The notes below the pieces were generated by a model. That model was not told the DNA's origin, did no database searches, and saw only the letters and a program-made list of their open reading frames with translations. A program made the position numbers and the translations under genes. From the NCBI GenBank assembly GCA_949284985.1, contig CASDWY010000004.1:1-64000 (forward strand): a stretch of DNA of 64,000 nt, in the 5' to 3' direction. Below are positions 52,405 to 61,823 of this stretch, piece after piece; within the stretch, counting starts at the first letter, position 1; each line of letters opens with the position of its first letter. This stretch comes from an uncultured bacterium. Its GTDB lineage: Bacteria > Cyanobacteriota > Vampirovibrionia > Gastranaerophilales > Gastranaerophilaceae.

Positions 52405-53249
52405 TATGAACTTCCTTTCTGTTGATTTGACGCATTTATTAGTCCTTGATCAACCAATTCTTTGTTTATGTTGTATTGATATAGATTGAGTTTTTTAACA
52501 GCTTTTTCGCCTGATAATCTAATTAGTGCAAGCTCATATTTTTTAACTTTTTCTTTAAGTTCAAATTCTTCGAGCTGAACATTATCATAAAGATTAGAAG
52601 AAATAAGAATTTCCAATTCGTTTCCTGTTTGGAGTGCTTTTGAAAAATTTTGGTTATACAAAACTAGCATAGAACGAGCTTCTTTTAATTGGTTAAGTGC
52701 CATTTTATAATCATAATAGGAGCTGATTATGTTATCTTGTAATGATTCAATAACTCCTGCAAGTTCAATAATTTCGGTATCTGTGAGGGGAACTTCTTTT
52801 GGAGTTGTATCTTTGTTTATGAGAGTGTTAGCTAGTCTTGCGCTGGCAAAAGATGCTGATTGTATCATGGAGTTTTGACCCATAAAGGAGGGTAAATAAC
52901 ATGCACCACTAATTATTGCAGATAGTGATTTTGTCATTAAAGAAGAGTGAACGCGTCGTTGTTCTTCCGGAATTGCAAGTTTTTTAAGTGCAAATTGTAT
53001 AACGTTATTGTTGTTTACAGCTGCGTTCCAAAGAAGCTCTATGTCTTCAATATCTTTTTTTTGTTGTTGGGTTAATAGAGATTTTATAATATTTTCGTTG
53101 TTAACAGCGAGAGATTTTGTTTCCTTTTGCACAGGTTTTGAGAGTTTTATATTTTGTTTTTCGGCATGTTCCAGATTAATCTCCTCAGAACAATAACCGG
53201 CAGATACTAATAAACAAACAATACACAACGAAAGAATTAATTTTTTCAT
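52404..53249 (-). CDS. Secreted helical protein, first of a tandem paralogous pair
   Basis: 281 residues from ATG 53249. Signal peptide KKLILSLCIVCLLVSAGYCS; the Cys near the cleavage site (AGYC) could be lipidated, though this does not fit the lipobox perfectly. The body is helical, ending in a coiled coil with LEEFELKEKVKKYELALIRL, reminiscent of TolC-like stalk helices but without the beta segments. Homologous to the next gene. Function unknown. Confidence 0.7.
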   Translation of the reverse strand: MKKLILSLCIVCLLVSAGYCSEEINLEHAEKQNIKLSKPVQKETKSLAVNNENIIKSLLTQQQKKDIEDIELLWNAAVNNNNVIQFALKKLAIPEEQRRVHSSLMTKSLSAIISGACYLPSFMGQNSMIQSASFASARLANTLINKDTTPKEVPLTDTEIIELAGVIESLQDNIISSYYDYKMALNQLKEARSMLVLYNQNFSKALQTGNELEILISSNLYDNVQLEEFELKEKVKKYELALIRLSGEKAVKKLNLYQYNINKELVDQGLINASNQQKGSS

Positions 53250-53333
53250 AATACATGTATAGCATAAAATTAAAGTCAAATAAAATGTAATGTTTAAAAA
53301 TATTGTTACTTATGCCAAAATTTAATATATTCT

Positions 53334-53342
53334 TGTTATAAT
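53334..53342 (+). promoter_or_regulatory. Extended -10 promoter of tRNA-Arg
   Basis: TGTTATAAT, matching TGnTATAAT; start expected about six bases before the tRNA. Confidence 0.5.
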
Positions 53343-53353
53343 AAGAAATATAA

Positions 53354-53427
53354 ATGCCCGTAGCTCAGTTGGATAGAGTAGCAGTTTCCGAAGCTGTTGG
53401 TCGTGGGTTCGAATCCCATCGGGCATG
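53354..53427 (+). tRNA. tRNA-Arg (anticodon CCG)
   Basis: Full cloverleaf, 74 bases: acceptor ATGCCCG/CGGGCAT (7 bp), D arm GCTC/GAGT, anticodon arm GCAGT/GCTGT with loop TTCCGAA giving anticodon CCG, variable loop of about five bases, T arm GTGGG-TTCGAAT-CCCAT, discriminator G. CCA is not encoded. Reads CGG, a rare codon in AT-rich genes. Confidence 0.93.
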
Positions 53428-53453
53428 TTCTTTAAAGGAATTTGGAGTGTATT

Positions 53454-54521
53454 TTGTCTAAAGTTTCTGTTATTATAGCTGTTTATAATGTTGAAAAGTA
53501 TTTGCCAAAGTGTTTAGAGAGTTTGTTGCAGCAATCTTTATCTGATATTGAGATTATTTGTGTAAATGATGGCTCTACGGATAAGTCATTAGATGTTTTA
53601 AATTGTTATGCGAAAAAAGATCCCAGGGTTAAAGTGTTAACTCAAAAAAATAGAGGCGTGGCATATTCAAGAAATAAAGGGCTTAGGTTGGCATCTGGGG
53701 ATTATGTTATGTTTGTCGATGGAGATGATTGGGTTGATTTGGACGTATGTAAGAAAATTTATGATGTGGCAGAAAAAAATGATAGTGACATTGTGATGTA
53801 TAATGTTTCGTTTTATGATGATAGAAAAGGACAAATTATTCCGGGTGCATTTTTTAATATTAAATCATGGAATAATCATTTGGATGAAAATACTGCACAT
53901 ACTTATAAAGACTGTATATCAATTTTTTATGGTAATTTGTCAGCAGCTAATAAAGCTTATCGCAGAAGTTTTGTAGAAAAAATAGGGGTTTATTTCCCTG
54001 AAGATACGCGTTTTGAAGATCATAGTTTTCATTTAGAAACAGTTTTTTGTGCCCAGCGTATAAATATTATTGATGAGGCACTTTATTATTATAGGCAAAA
54101 TCGAAAAAATTCTATGATGACTACACTTACATCTACAAAAGTTGTATTTGATATTTTTAAAATAATTGACATTATTGAGGAAATGTTGAAGAGGATTAGG
54201 AAGTATGAAGAGTTAAAATATTTATTTTTTCAATTTAAATACGAAGCGATTGCGCATTATTTTATGAGAGCAAATTTCTTTTTAAAACCTAAGTATTACA
54301 AACGTGCAAAACAAGCTTATTATGATATGTATGAGCAGGATTACGATTTTACTATATGCAAAAAGATGTCTAACTATTATAATTTCACGGATATTTTGAA
54401 TTATAATTGGTTTGTGTGTTATATTTTAAAGAAGATTTTGGACAATCCCAAAAAGAATTTAAGAAAAAAATATGAACCATTAAAAAAACTTTTAGAAAAC
54501 ACTTTGAATGGAGGAATATAA
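53454..54521 (+). CDS. Family 2 glycosyltransferase
   Basis: 355 residues from TTG 53454 (GGAG six bases upstream; an in-frame TTG at 53442 has no good site). GT-A fold: VSVIIAVYNVEKYLPKCLES, IICVNDGSTDKSLDVL (nucleotide-sugar binding), RNKGLRLASGDYVMFVDGDD (metal-binding DxD). C-terminal ~110 residues helical and basic. Adds a sugar to surface glycan; specificity unknown. First of three tandem, homologous GT2 genes downstream of tRNA-Arg. Confidence 0.9.
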   Translation: MSKVSVIIAVYNVEKYLPKCLESLLQQSLSDIEIICVNDGSTDKSLDVLNCYAKKDPRVKVLTQKNRGVAYSRNKGLRLASGDYVMFVDGDDWVDLDVCKKIYDVAEKNDSDIVMYNVSFYDDRKGQIIPGAFFNIKSWNNHLDENTAHTYKDCISIFYGNLSAANKAYRRSFVEKIGVYFPEDTRFEDHSFHLETVFCAQRINIIDEALYYYRQNRKNSMMTTLTSTKVVFDIFKIIDIIEEMLKRIRKYEELKYLFFQFKYEAIAHYFMRANFFLKPKYYKRAKQAYYDMYEQDYDFTICKKMSNYYNFTDILNYNWFVCYILKKILDNPKKNLRKKYEPLKKLLENTLNGGI

Positions 54522-54522
54522 T

Positions 54523-55563
54523 ATGAAAAATGTGCAAGTTTCTTTTGTTATACCCGTTTATAACGCAGAAGAATTTTTGCCAAAGTGTATAAATAGTATT
54601 CTTAATCAAAGTTATAAAGATGTAGAAATTATTTGTGTAAATGATGGGTCAAACGACAGATCGTTAAAGGTTATTGAGGATTTTGCGGCTAAAAATGATA
54701 ATATTAAGGTAATTAATCAAGAAAATAAAGGAATAGCAGCGGCAAGAAATAAAGGGATACAATCAGCGTCTGGTAAATATGTATGGTTTGTAGATGCGGA
54801 TGATTGGATTAAGGAGGGCAGCTTAATACAAATTTATGAAAAGGCAGAAAAAGATAATTTAGATATAGTTTGTTTTAATGTTGCAAATTATGATAATAAA
54901 ACAGGTGATATATTAGAAAATCAGTTTTTCCCGCCAAATTATTTTCCAATGGATTGGGAAAGGGCTGTTTATACTTATAAAAATTATAAAAATATGTTTT
55001 GGGGTAATTTTTCGGTAGTAAATAAACTTTATAATCGAGAATTTTTGCAAAAAAATAATATGAAGTTTATAGAAAACTTAAAATTTGAAGATCATCCTTT
55101 TCATTTAAAGACTTTCCTTTTAGCGGAAAAAATAGGAGTAATAAATGAATCGTTATACTTTTACAGGAAGAATACTAAAAAATCTTTTATGAACAAAATA
55201 GAGTCAGATAAAAGAATATTTGATATGTTTGATGTTATGACAGAGAATAAAAATATATTGCAAGAGCTGGATAAGTATGATGAATTTAGAACAAGGTATC
55301 TTGAATATATGGTTTTGATGTTTGTAGAAATGTTTATGAATTCAACATCGATGTTTATAAAACCGGGATTTTTTAAACGAATGAAAAAATATTTTAAAGA
55401 AGTGGAGTCAAATCAAGATGATTTAAAAGCGATATGGCTAAGTAAACAGTCACTGGTTTTTATTGAGGTGCTTAGCAGTAACTGGCTTATCTTTTTGTTA
55501 AAATATAGATTGTTAAGTTTTGGTTTAAAGAGCGTCAGCTATCTAAAGAGGTTTGATAATTAA
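54523..55563 (+). CDS. Family 2 glycosyltransferase
   Basis: 346 residues from ATG 54523, one base after the previous stop, with GGAGG upstream. Same layout: VSFVIPVYNAEEFLPKCINS, IICVNDGSNDRSLKVI, ARNKGIQSASGKYVWFVDAD. A conserved LKFEDHPFHLKTFLLAEKIG segment corresponds to TRFEDHSFHLETVFCAQRIN in the first gene, the ED motif likely being the catalytic base region. Paralogous to both neighbours. Confidence 0.9.
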   Translation: MKNVQVSFVIPVYNAEEFLPKCINSILNQSYKDVEIICVNDGSNDRSLKVIEDFAAKNDNIKVINQENKGIAAARNKGIQSASGKYVWFVDADDWIKEGSLIQIYEKAEKDNLDIVCFNVANYDNKTGDILENQFFPPNYFPMDWERAVYTYKNYKNMFWGNFSVVNKLYNREFLQKNNMKFIENLKFEDHPFHLKTFLLAEKIGVINESLYFYRKNTKKSFMNKIESDKRIFDMFDVMTENKNILQELDKYDEFRTRYLEYMVLMFVEMFMNSTSMFIKPGFFKRMKKYFKEVESNQDDLKAIWLSKQSLVFIEVLSSNWLIFLLKYRLLSFGLKSVSYLKRFDN

Positions 55564-55564
55564 A

Positions 55565-56578
55565 ATGAGGGTAACAAAGGAAGATCATCTGGTATCAGTT
55601 ATAGTTCCGATTTATAATGTGTCTAAATATCTTAGGACCTGTTTGGATAGTATTATTACGCAGTCATATCCTTATTTAGAAATAGTTTGCATAAATGACG
55701 GATCTACAGACGATAGTCTTGATATTATTGAAGAGTATCGAAAAAAAGATAATCGTATAGTGGTTTTTTCTCAAGAAAATAAAGGTTTGAGTGCAGCTAG
55801 AAATCGTGGAATTGATATTTCAACAGGGAATTATATAACATTTGTTGATGCAGATGATTTTATTGAAGTTAATATGGTTGAAGTTTTATTAAAGAATTTG
55901 CTTACTTATAATACAGATATTGCGATTGAATCTGTTTGGGAGTTTGATGAAAATACTCAACAAAAAAGAAGTAATGAGGAATCCTATTTTTCAATGTCTT
56001 GGCTTGATCAAACATATTTAAACAGGGCATTTACATATAATGATATTATAGATAAGTTCTTTTATATGCCGGTAATGGCTTGGGCAAAAATGTATAGAGC
56101 TGATTTTTTGAAACAAAGCGGTGTTAGGTTTCCTGAGGGACTTATTTATGAAGATAATCCTTTCTTTTTCGAATTGTTTTTAAAAGCCAGTGGTATTTCT
56201 GTTGATAAACGACAGTTGTATAACTACCGTGTGAATGTGCCAAATTCTATTATGAATAAACCAAGTAATCATTTTGCGGATATGATTATTATAATGCGCT
56301 TAATTGAAAATATTTTAAAAAAATATTCTTGCTATGATAATTTAAAAGATAAGTTTTTAGTTTATAGACTTATACATACCTTGAAGACAATACAAACAGT
56401 GCATCCGAAATATGAAAAAAAATATTTTTATATGTTGCAACAAGAAATTTTAAATATAGATATGCTATATTATAATGAAGTAGAGTTGGCTCAAACTCCT
56501 GTATATCCTATATATTGTTCGATTAGGAATGATTTTTATTGGCAATATAAATTAAAAAAACTATTAAAAAAATTCTAA
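55565..56578 (+). CDS. Family 2 glycosyltransferase
   Basis: 337 residues from ATG 55565, one base after the previous stop. VSVIVPIYNVSKYLRTCLDS, IVCINDGSTDDSLDII, ARNRGIDISTGNYITFVDAD, and the matching LIYEDNPFFFELFLKASGIS segment. Third member of the cluster; likely builds the same polysaccharide with them. Confidence 0.9.
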   Translation: MRVTKEDHLVSVIVPIYNVSKYLRTCLDSIITQSYPYLEIVCINDGSTDDSLDIIEEYRKKDNRIVVFSQENKGLSAARNRGIDISTGNYITFVDADDFIEVNMVEVLLKNLLTYNTDIAIESVWEFDENTQQKRSNEESYFSMSWLDQTYLNRAFTYNDIIDKFFYMPVMAWAKMYRADFLKQSGVRFPEGLIYEDNPFFFELFLKASGISVDKRQLYNYRVNVPNSIMNKPSNHFADMIIIMRLIENILKKYSCYDNLKDKFLVYRLIHTLKTIQTVHPKYEKKYFYMLQQEILNIDMLYYNEVELAQTPVYPIYCSIRNDFYWQYKLKKLLKKF

Positions 56579-56735
56579 ATTTTTATAAAGCATAAACCAT
56601 TTGGTCTATTTTAATTTTTAAAAGTTCAACCTTATGGATGATGAGAGGAATAATAGAAATATAGTACCCTTTAGTTGTGGGAAGTTGTAACTTTTCATAT
56701 GGTAAGTAAAAAGAATACTTGGGGAATTAAATTAA

Positions 56736-57338
56736 ATGTCAGTCGAAATTTCAGGACTTGATATAGCAATAAGACGTATGCAATCTATAGAAAGACAGTT
56801 TGCATCACTTCAGAATGCATTAAAAGTACCGGATGCTGATTTTCAAAGTATATTGGAGTCAAAAATAAACAAAATAGAAACTCCCAATTCTTCAAATAAA
56901 ACTTTTTATTCTCGCAATGATGTTCAAAATCCGTCTCGCAATGAAATAGAAAATTTAATAGAGAAATATTCCCAAAGAAACGGGTTGGACAAAGATTTTG
57001 TTAAAGCATTAGTAAGACAAGAATCAGGGTTTAATCCTAATGCGACATCGAAATGTGGTGCTATGGGATTGATGCAGCTTATGCCTGGAACAGCGCAAGG
57101 ACTTGGAGTTACGAATCCATATGATATTGAGCAAAATATTGCCGGAGGAACAAAATATTTAAAATCTATGATTGACAGATTTGATGGCAATGAGAAACTG
57201 GCACTTGCGGCTTATAATGCGGGTCCAAACGCAGTGAAAAAATATGGTGGAATTCCTCCATATCAAGAAACTCAAAATTATGTTAAGAACGTAATGAGTA
57301 TGTATCAAAATTATAAATCAACAGGAGGTGCAAATTAA
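56736..57338 (+). CDS. SLT-type lytic transglycosylase of the flagellar operon
   Basis: 200 residues. N-terminal ~70 residues helical and polar, then an SLT domain (about 72-190): DFVKALVRQESGFNPNATSK with the catalytic Glu, GAMGLMQLMPGTAQGLGV and LALAAYNAGPNAVKKYGG. No signal peptide, so export may use the flagellar type III apparatus, as for FlgJ. First gene of the operon, overlapping flgF by one base. Because the FlgJ homologue at 61482 lacks a muramidase domain, this enzyme probably opens the wall for the rod. Confidence 0.88.
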   Translation: MSVEISGLDIAIRRMQSIERQFASLQNALKVPDADFQSILESKINKIETPNSSNKTFYSRNDVQNPSRNEIENLIEKYSQRNGLDKDFVKALVRQESGFNPNATSKCGAMGLMQLMPGTAQGLGVTNPYDIEQNIAGGTKYLKSMIDRFDGNEKLALAAYNAGPNAVKKYGGIPPYQETQNYVKNVMSMYQNYKSTGGAN

Positions 57339-58153
57339 TGATTACTCCTGGTATGTATTCAGCAGCAAAAGGTATGCTTGGCTATATTGAACAAAATGAT
57401 GTTATTGCAAATAATATTGCAAATGTTAATACGGCAGGGTACAAAAATAGTGCTTTGGTGTTTAAAAATCTCTACAACACGATGGTGGAACAAACAGATA
57501 GAACACAAAATCCTAAATATAGAGAAATCGAGCAAGTTGGTGAGATTTCTATGGGTTCAGGTGTGCAGCAGTTAGTACATGAATTTTCTCAAGGTAATCT
57601 TATGAGAACAGATAATCCTCTTGATGTTGCTATTCAAGGTGATGGGTTTTTCAAAGTTCGTTCTGCTGACGGAAAAATTTCTTATACAAGAAATGGCGCA
57701 TTTATGATAAACAATCGTAATCAACTTGTTACAGAAGAAGGCGATAATGTTTTGGACGTTGAAAATAGGTCTATTGTTATTAATGTTAATGAGCTTAATC
57801 TTAGAAGTTATAAAGATATAAATATTACAGATGCAGGTCAGATTGAAATTAATCATGAAGAAAATAAAATAACATTACAAACAATTGGTGTCTTTGATTT
57901 TCAAGATAAAGAGTTTGTTAATTGGGAGGGTGGTGCAAAGTTTGTACCGACAGATCCGCAATATAATCCTGAGTTGAAAGCAGAAAAATTTACAATTCAG
58001 CAAGGAGCAATTGAAACTTCTAATACTAATTTAGTTAGTGAAATGATAGGAATGATAAAAGTTTCACGTGGTTATGAAACTTTATCAAAATTTATGAAAG
58101 AGCAATCGTCTATGCTCTCAACAGCTATTAATGTAGGACGACCTAATTTCTAA
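57338..58153 (+). CDS. flgF: Flagellar basal-body rod protein FlgF-like
   Basis: 271 residues. N-terminal rod motif ITPGMYSAAKGMLGYIEQND and VIANNIANVNTAGYKNS; mid-region NPLDVAIQGDGFFKV; C-terminal helix SEMIGMIKVSRGYETLSKFM. FlgF and FlgG are hard to separate; as the next gene is a better FlgG, this is FlgF, a proximal rod subunit. ATG shares a base with the preceding stop (TAATG). Confidence 0.85.
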   Translation: MITPGMYSAAKGMLGYIEQNDVIANNIANVNTAGYKNSALVFKNLYNTMVEQTDRTQNPKYREIEQVGEISMGSGVQQLVHEFSQGNLMRTDNPLDVAIQGDGFFKVRSADGKISYTRNGAFMINNRNQLVTEEGDNVLDVENRSIVINVNELNLRSYKDINITDAGQIEINHEENKITLQTIGVFDFQDKEFVNWEGGAKFVPTDPQYNPELKAEKFTIQQGAIETSNTNLVSEMIGMIKVSRGYETLSKFMKEQSSMLSTAINVGRPNF

Positions 58154-58179
58154 AATATTGCAATAAGAGGAAATAAAAA

Positions 58180-58965
58180 ATGTTAAGATCTTTAACAACA
58201 GCAGCAACAGGAATGTTGGCACAACAAACAAATTTAGATGTTATAGCGAACAATATCGCAAACGTAAACACGACAGGATTTAAGAAAGTAAGAGCGGAGT
58301 TCCAAGATTTATTATCACAAGTGTCAAGAACACCCGGTGCAATGATGAACCAAGGAACATTTCAACCAGTAGGTGTGCAAGTAGGGCTTGGTGTAAAAAC
58401 AGCCGCGACAAATCGTATTCACACACAAGGGGTTATGGAGTCAACAGGACGTCCTTTGGATATAGCCATAGAGGGTGAGGGCTTTTTCCAAATAACAAGG
58501 GAAGACGGCACTTTGGCATATACAAGAGATGGATCGTTCAAGCGTGATGCGCAAGGTCAGCTTTGTACAACGGATGGGCTTTTGCTTCAGCCATCAATAC
58601 AAATTCCGCAAGATGCTACAGAAATTACAATTACTCCGGATGGAAACGTTGCAGTAAAAATAGGTAATGATACTCAGCAGACTCAAGTTGGTCAGTTACA
58701 GCTTGTAAAATTTCAAAACCCGGCAGGGTTGCTTTCTATAGGACATAATTTGTACGTAGAAACTTCCGGTTCCGGTACGCCAATTCAGGCTGCTCCAGGA
58801 CAACAAGGTATTGGGCTTTTGCAGCAAAATTTCTTGGAAGGTTCAAATGTTCAAATAGTTGATGAGCTTATTAACTTGATTAAAGCTGAGCGTGCTTTTG
58901 AATCAAATTCAAAAGTTATTAATACTTCAAGCGATATTCTTCAACAAACTAACCAAATAGTATAA
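58180..58965 (+). CDS. flgG: Flagellar distal rod protein FlgG
   Basis: 261 residues, the normal FlgG length. MLRSLTTAATGMLAQQTNLD then VIANNIANVNTTGFKKVRAE, GRPLDIAIEGEGFFQI, and the C-terminal INLIKAERAFESNSKVIN. Forms the distal rod through the P and L rings. AGAGGAAA site. Confidence 0.95.
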   Translation: MLRSLTTAATGMLAQQTNLDVIANNIANVNTTGFKKVRAEFQDLLSQVSRTPGAMMNQGTFQPVGVQVGLGVKTAATNRIHTQGVMESTGRPLDIAIEGEGFFQITREDGTLAYTRDGSFKRDAQGQLCTTDGLLLQPSIQIPQDATEITITPDGNVAVKIGNDTQQTQVGQLQLVKFQNPAGLLSIGHNLYVETSGSGTPIQAAPGQQGIGLLQQNFLEGSNVQIVDELINLIKAERAFESNSKVINTSSDILQQTNQIV

Positions 58966-58973
58966 GGAAACTA

Positions 58974-59690
58974 ATGATTAACATTTTAAAATTAATATTA
59001 ATATTATTATCACTAGCGTTTGCTACGATTGGAGCAAATGCACAAACTCTTAGTGCTGATTATGTTAAAAATCAAGTGATTAAAGCAGTAGAGGCTGATC
59101 TTACTGCTGAAGGTTTTACGGATATTGAGGTAAAAGTTCTTGGAGTTCCTTTCCAGAATTTGGATTTGCCGGAAGGTAAGTTTAAGATGATAATCGTAAA
59201 AAATCAAGGAAGTGTTTATTCAAAAAGATGTATAAAGCCACTTAGGGTTTATGTGAATGATGCTTTAATTAGATCTTTTGGTGTTCCGCTTGAGGTAACA
59301 GCATATAAACAAGCACTTGTTGCTACAAAAGAAATAGCAGTAGGACAGTCTATTAATGCGACTAATGTTATTCTTAAAAAAGTAGAAGTTGATGGAAATT
59401 ATACAAATCTTGCTGGAATGAATGTTCTTAGTGGGGATGTTATTGCTTCAAAATTATATAGACCAGGGCAACCAATAGATAAAAGGTTTGCCAAAATAAG
59501 GTCAGACGTGCAAAAAGATGAAATTGTAACAGTTATATTTGACATGAAAAATAACTTGTCTGTTTCGATAAAAGCAAAAGCGTTGGCAAATGGCTGTAAA
59601 GGTGATATGGTTGCGGTTCAAAACAACGACAACAAAAAAGTATATTATGGTGAAGTAATCAATAAAAATATAGTTAAGGTGAATATATAG
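58974..59690 (+). CDS. flgA: Flagellar P-ring assembly chaperone FlgA
   Basis: 238 residues. Signal peptide (INILKLILILLSLAFATIGA). C-terminal SAF domain (about 110-235): EIAVGQSINATNVILKKVEV, YRPGQPIDKRF and VTVIFDMKNNLSVSIKAKAL. Periplasmic chaperone for FlgI. AAGGA precedes the ATG. Eight bases after flgG. Confidence 0.88.
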   Translation: MINILKLILILLSLAFATIGANAQTLSADYVKNQVIKAVEADLTAEGFTDIEVKVLGVPFQNLDLPEGKFKMIIVKNQGSVYSKRCIKPLRVYVNDALIRSFGVPLEVTAYKQALVATKEIAVGQSINATNVILKKVEVDGNYTNLAGMNVLSGDVIASKLYRPGQPIDKRFAKIRSDVQKDEIVTVIFDMKNNLSVSIKAKALANGCKGDMVAVQNNDNKKVYYGEVINKNIVKVNI

Positions 59691-59703
59691 TTACAGGTGA
59701 AAG

Positions 59704-60333
59704 ATGGATATAAAAGCTAGAAAGAGTTTGATATTATTTGCGGCGATGTTAACAATTAGTGCGACAGCGGCAAATTGTGAATCATTATTTACGATGTCTG
59801 CGATGCAATCTTATTATGCTGAGCCAAAATCTCTCTATGGGTCTGTGAGAGCTCGCAGTGTTGGTGATGTTGTAACAATTATTTTGAATGAGTCTGTAAA
59901 AAGTGTTGATAATTTAACTTATGATTCAGAACGTTCATCAATGACTCAAGATAATTTTAGTTCGTTGATTAATCGTATTTTGCCGGGTAGACCGTTAAAT
60001 AATGAATGGAACCAATTTGGTGGTGGAAATACAGTTACGTCCAGTTCTTCAACTAATAGAAATATGGCGTTTCAGAATAGTATAACCGTACAAGTAGTAC
60101 AGCTTTTGCCAAATGGCAATTTGATGGTTCAAGGTAAAAAAACATTTGTTAATGCAAATGAAAGAGTGGATCTGCTTGTGAGCGGAATAGTCGATCCAAG
60201 ATTTATTAATGAACAGGGTTATATAGATTCTGCAAATGTAGCTAACTTGCAATTTGCATTGAATGGAAAAGGCTCTACATCAAGACTGGACAACGAAGGT
60301 ATTATAAACAGAGTAATAAGATACTTGTTCTAA
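59704..60333 (+). CDS. flgH: Flagellar L-ring protein FlgH
   Basis: 209 residues. Signal peptide followed by SLYGSVRARSVGDVVTIILN, then NSITVQVVQLLPNGNLMVQG and IVDPRFINEQGYIDSANVAN, typical FlgH. Forms the ring in the outer membrane. FlgH is usually a lipoprotein; here a Cys occurs in SATAANCES, but Asn at -1 does not fit a standard lipobox, so lipidation is uncertain. Its presence argues for an outer membrane. Confidence 0.93.
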   Translation: MDIKARKSLILFAAMLTISATAANCESLFTMSAMQSYYAEPKSLYGSVRARSVGDVVTIILNESVKSVDNLTYDSERSSMTQDNFSSLINRILPGRPLNNEWNQFGGGNTVTSSSSTNRNMAFQNSITVQVVQLLPNGNLMVQGKKTFVNANERVDLLVSGIVDPRFINEQGYIDSANVANLQFALNGKGSTSRLDNEGIINRVIRYLF

Positions 60334-60362
60334 TAAAAATCTCAACCGGGGAGAAGAGAAAA

Positions 60363-61466
60363 ATGAGAAAATTAAAGACAGTTTTAATAATTTTAATCTT
60401 AATATGTTTTGCGGCACCAATTTCAATGGCGTCAGTTCTTGTACGAATTAAAGATGTAGCTCATGTAAAGGGAATACGTGATAACCAACTTGTTGGATAT
60501 GGTGTAGTTGTAGGTTTACCCGGGACAGGAGACAATTCTCGTTCTACACAAATTACTAACCAAAGAATGTTACAAAATTTAGGTACAGTTATTGATCAGG
60601 CAAATTATATTCAAAAAGGATCAACAGCAGCGGTTATTGTAACGGCAATAGTTCCACCATTTGCAAAAAATGGAGATAAAATAGATGTAGTTGTTTCGAC
60701 AATGGCAGATGCCAAAAGTTTAGAAGGAGGAGTATTGGTTCAAACCCAACTGAGGGCACCGAATGGTGAAGTTGTAGCGGTTGCTCAGGGACCTGTATCT
60801 GTTGGTGGGGTTAATGTTAGTGCTAACGGTACATCAAAAAGAACTACAATAACAACTACCGGTCGTGTTCCTAATGGAGGTATAGTTGAGCGTGATATTA
60901 TGACTCAAATCGGTGATGAAACATCTTTAACATTGACATTAAATAAAGCGGATTATACTCTTATTGCCCGTATTGCTCAAACAATAACAAAAAATGTAGC
61001 GGATGCAAAAGCAATTGATGGAAGCAGCGTAGAAGTACAAATTCCTGCAAAATTTCAAAATGATAGAATTGCTTTTTTATCTATAATTGAAAATCTTGAA
61101 ATTGCACCGGCTAATGAAAAGGCAAAAGTTGTTGTAAATGAGAGAACAGGAACAGTTGTTATAGGCAGTCAAGTTAAATTGATGCCTGCTGCGGTTGCTC
61201 ATGGAAATATAACGGTGTCAATTTCTACAAATAATATGATTTCACAGCCTGAACCATTTTCTTTAGGTTCTACAGTTGGCTTTTCAAATAGTACAATAGA
61301 TGTCCAAAAGACACCCGGAAGTCTTGTTGAAATTCCACGAAATTCTACTTTAAATGATTTAGTTAAAGCTCTTAATGCTATTGGAGTTACGCCTGTTGAT
61401 TTAATTGCAATATTGCAAGCATTAAAGGAATGTGGTTCTTTGCAAGCGGAAATAGAAATTATATAA
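60363..61466 (+). CDS. flgI: Flagellar P-ring protein FlgI
   Basis: 367 residues. Signal peptide, then VRIKDVAHVKGIRDNQLVGY, GVVVGLPGTGDNSRSTQITN, AVIVTAIVPPFAKNGDKIDV and VNERTGTVVIGSQVKLMPAA, ending LNAIGVTPVDLIAILQALKE. Standard length. Forms the peptidoglycan-level ring round the rod, helped by FlgA. GGGGAGA site. Confidence 0.96.
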   Translation: MRKLKTVLIILILICFAAPISMASVLVRIKDVAHVKGIRDNQLVGYGVVVGLPGTGDNSRSTQITNQRMLQNLGTVIDQANYIQKGSTAAVIVTAIVPPFAKNGDKIDVVVSTMADAKSLEGGVLVQTQLRAPNGEVVAVAQGPVSVGGVNVSANGTSKRTTITTTGRVPNGGIVERDIMTQIGDETSLTLTLNKADYTLIARIAQTITKNVADAKAIDGSSVEVQIPAKFQNDRIAFLSIIENLEIAPANEKAKVVVNERTGTVVIGSQVKLMPAAVAHGNITVSISTNNMISQPEPFSLGSTVGFSNSTIDVQKTPGSLVEIPRNSTLNDLVKALNAIGVTPVDLIAILQALKECGSLQAEIEII

Positions 61467-61481
61467 GTATAAGGATAAAAA

Positions 61482-61814
61482 ATGATTACACCTAATATAA
61501 ATATGGCACCAACAATTGATGCGGTTAACCGTGAAACCCAAGTTGTCAACGATATCAAAAGGGCAGGGAATGAAAAAGCCCAGTTGAAAAAAGTTTCACA
61601 GGAGTTTGAGTCTATTTTTATAACGCAAATGCTTAATATGCTTGATAAAACAGTTGACGAAGAAGGCGGCATCTTTGGTAAAGGCAAATACATGGAAAAC
61701 TTTAAATCTTTTATCTACAACGAGATGGGTCGTGAAATGGCATCGGATCCAAGAACTACTTTTGGATTTGCTAAACAAATATATGAGCAAATGGAACGTT
61801 ATACAACAGATTAA
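61482..61814 (+). CDS. flgJ: Rod-binding protein, FlgJ N-terminal domain only
   Basis: 110 residues. LKKVSQEFESIFITQMLNML and MENFKSFIYNEMGREMASDP match the FlgJ rod-capping domain. The C-terminal muramidase domain of enterobacterial FlgJ is absent, as in many other phyla. The wall-cutting part is likely supplied by the SLT protein at 56736. AAGGA precedes the start. Confidence 0.9.
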   Translation: MITPNINMAPTIDAVNRETQVVNDIKRAGNEKAQLKKVSQEFESIFITQMLNMLDKTVDEEGGIFGKGKYMENFKSFIYNEMGREMASDPRTTFGFAKQIYEQMERYTTD

Positions 61815-61823
61815 GGAGTAAAA

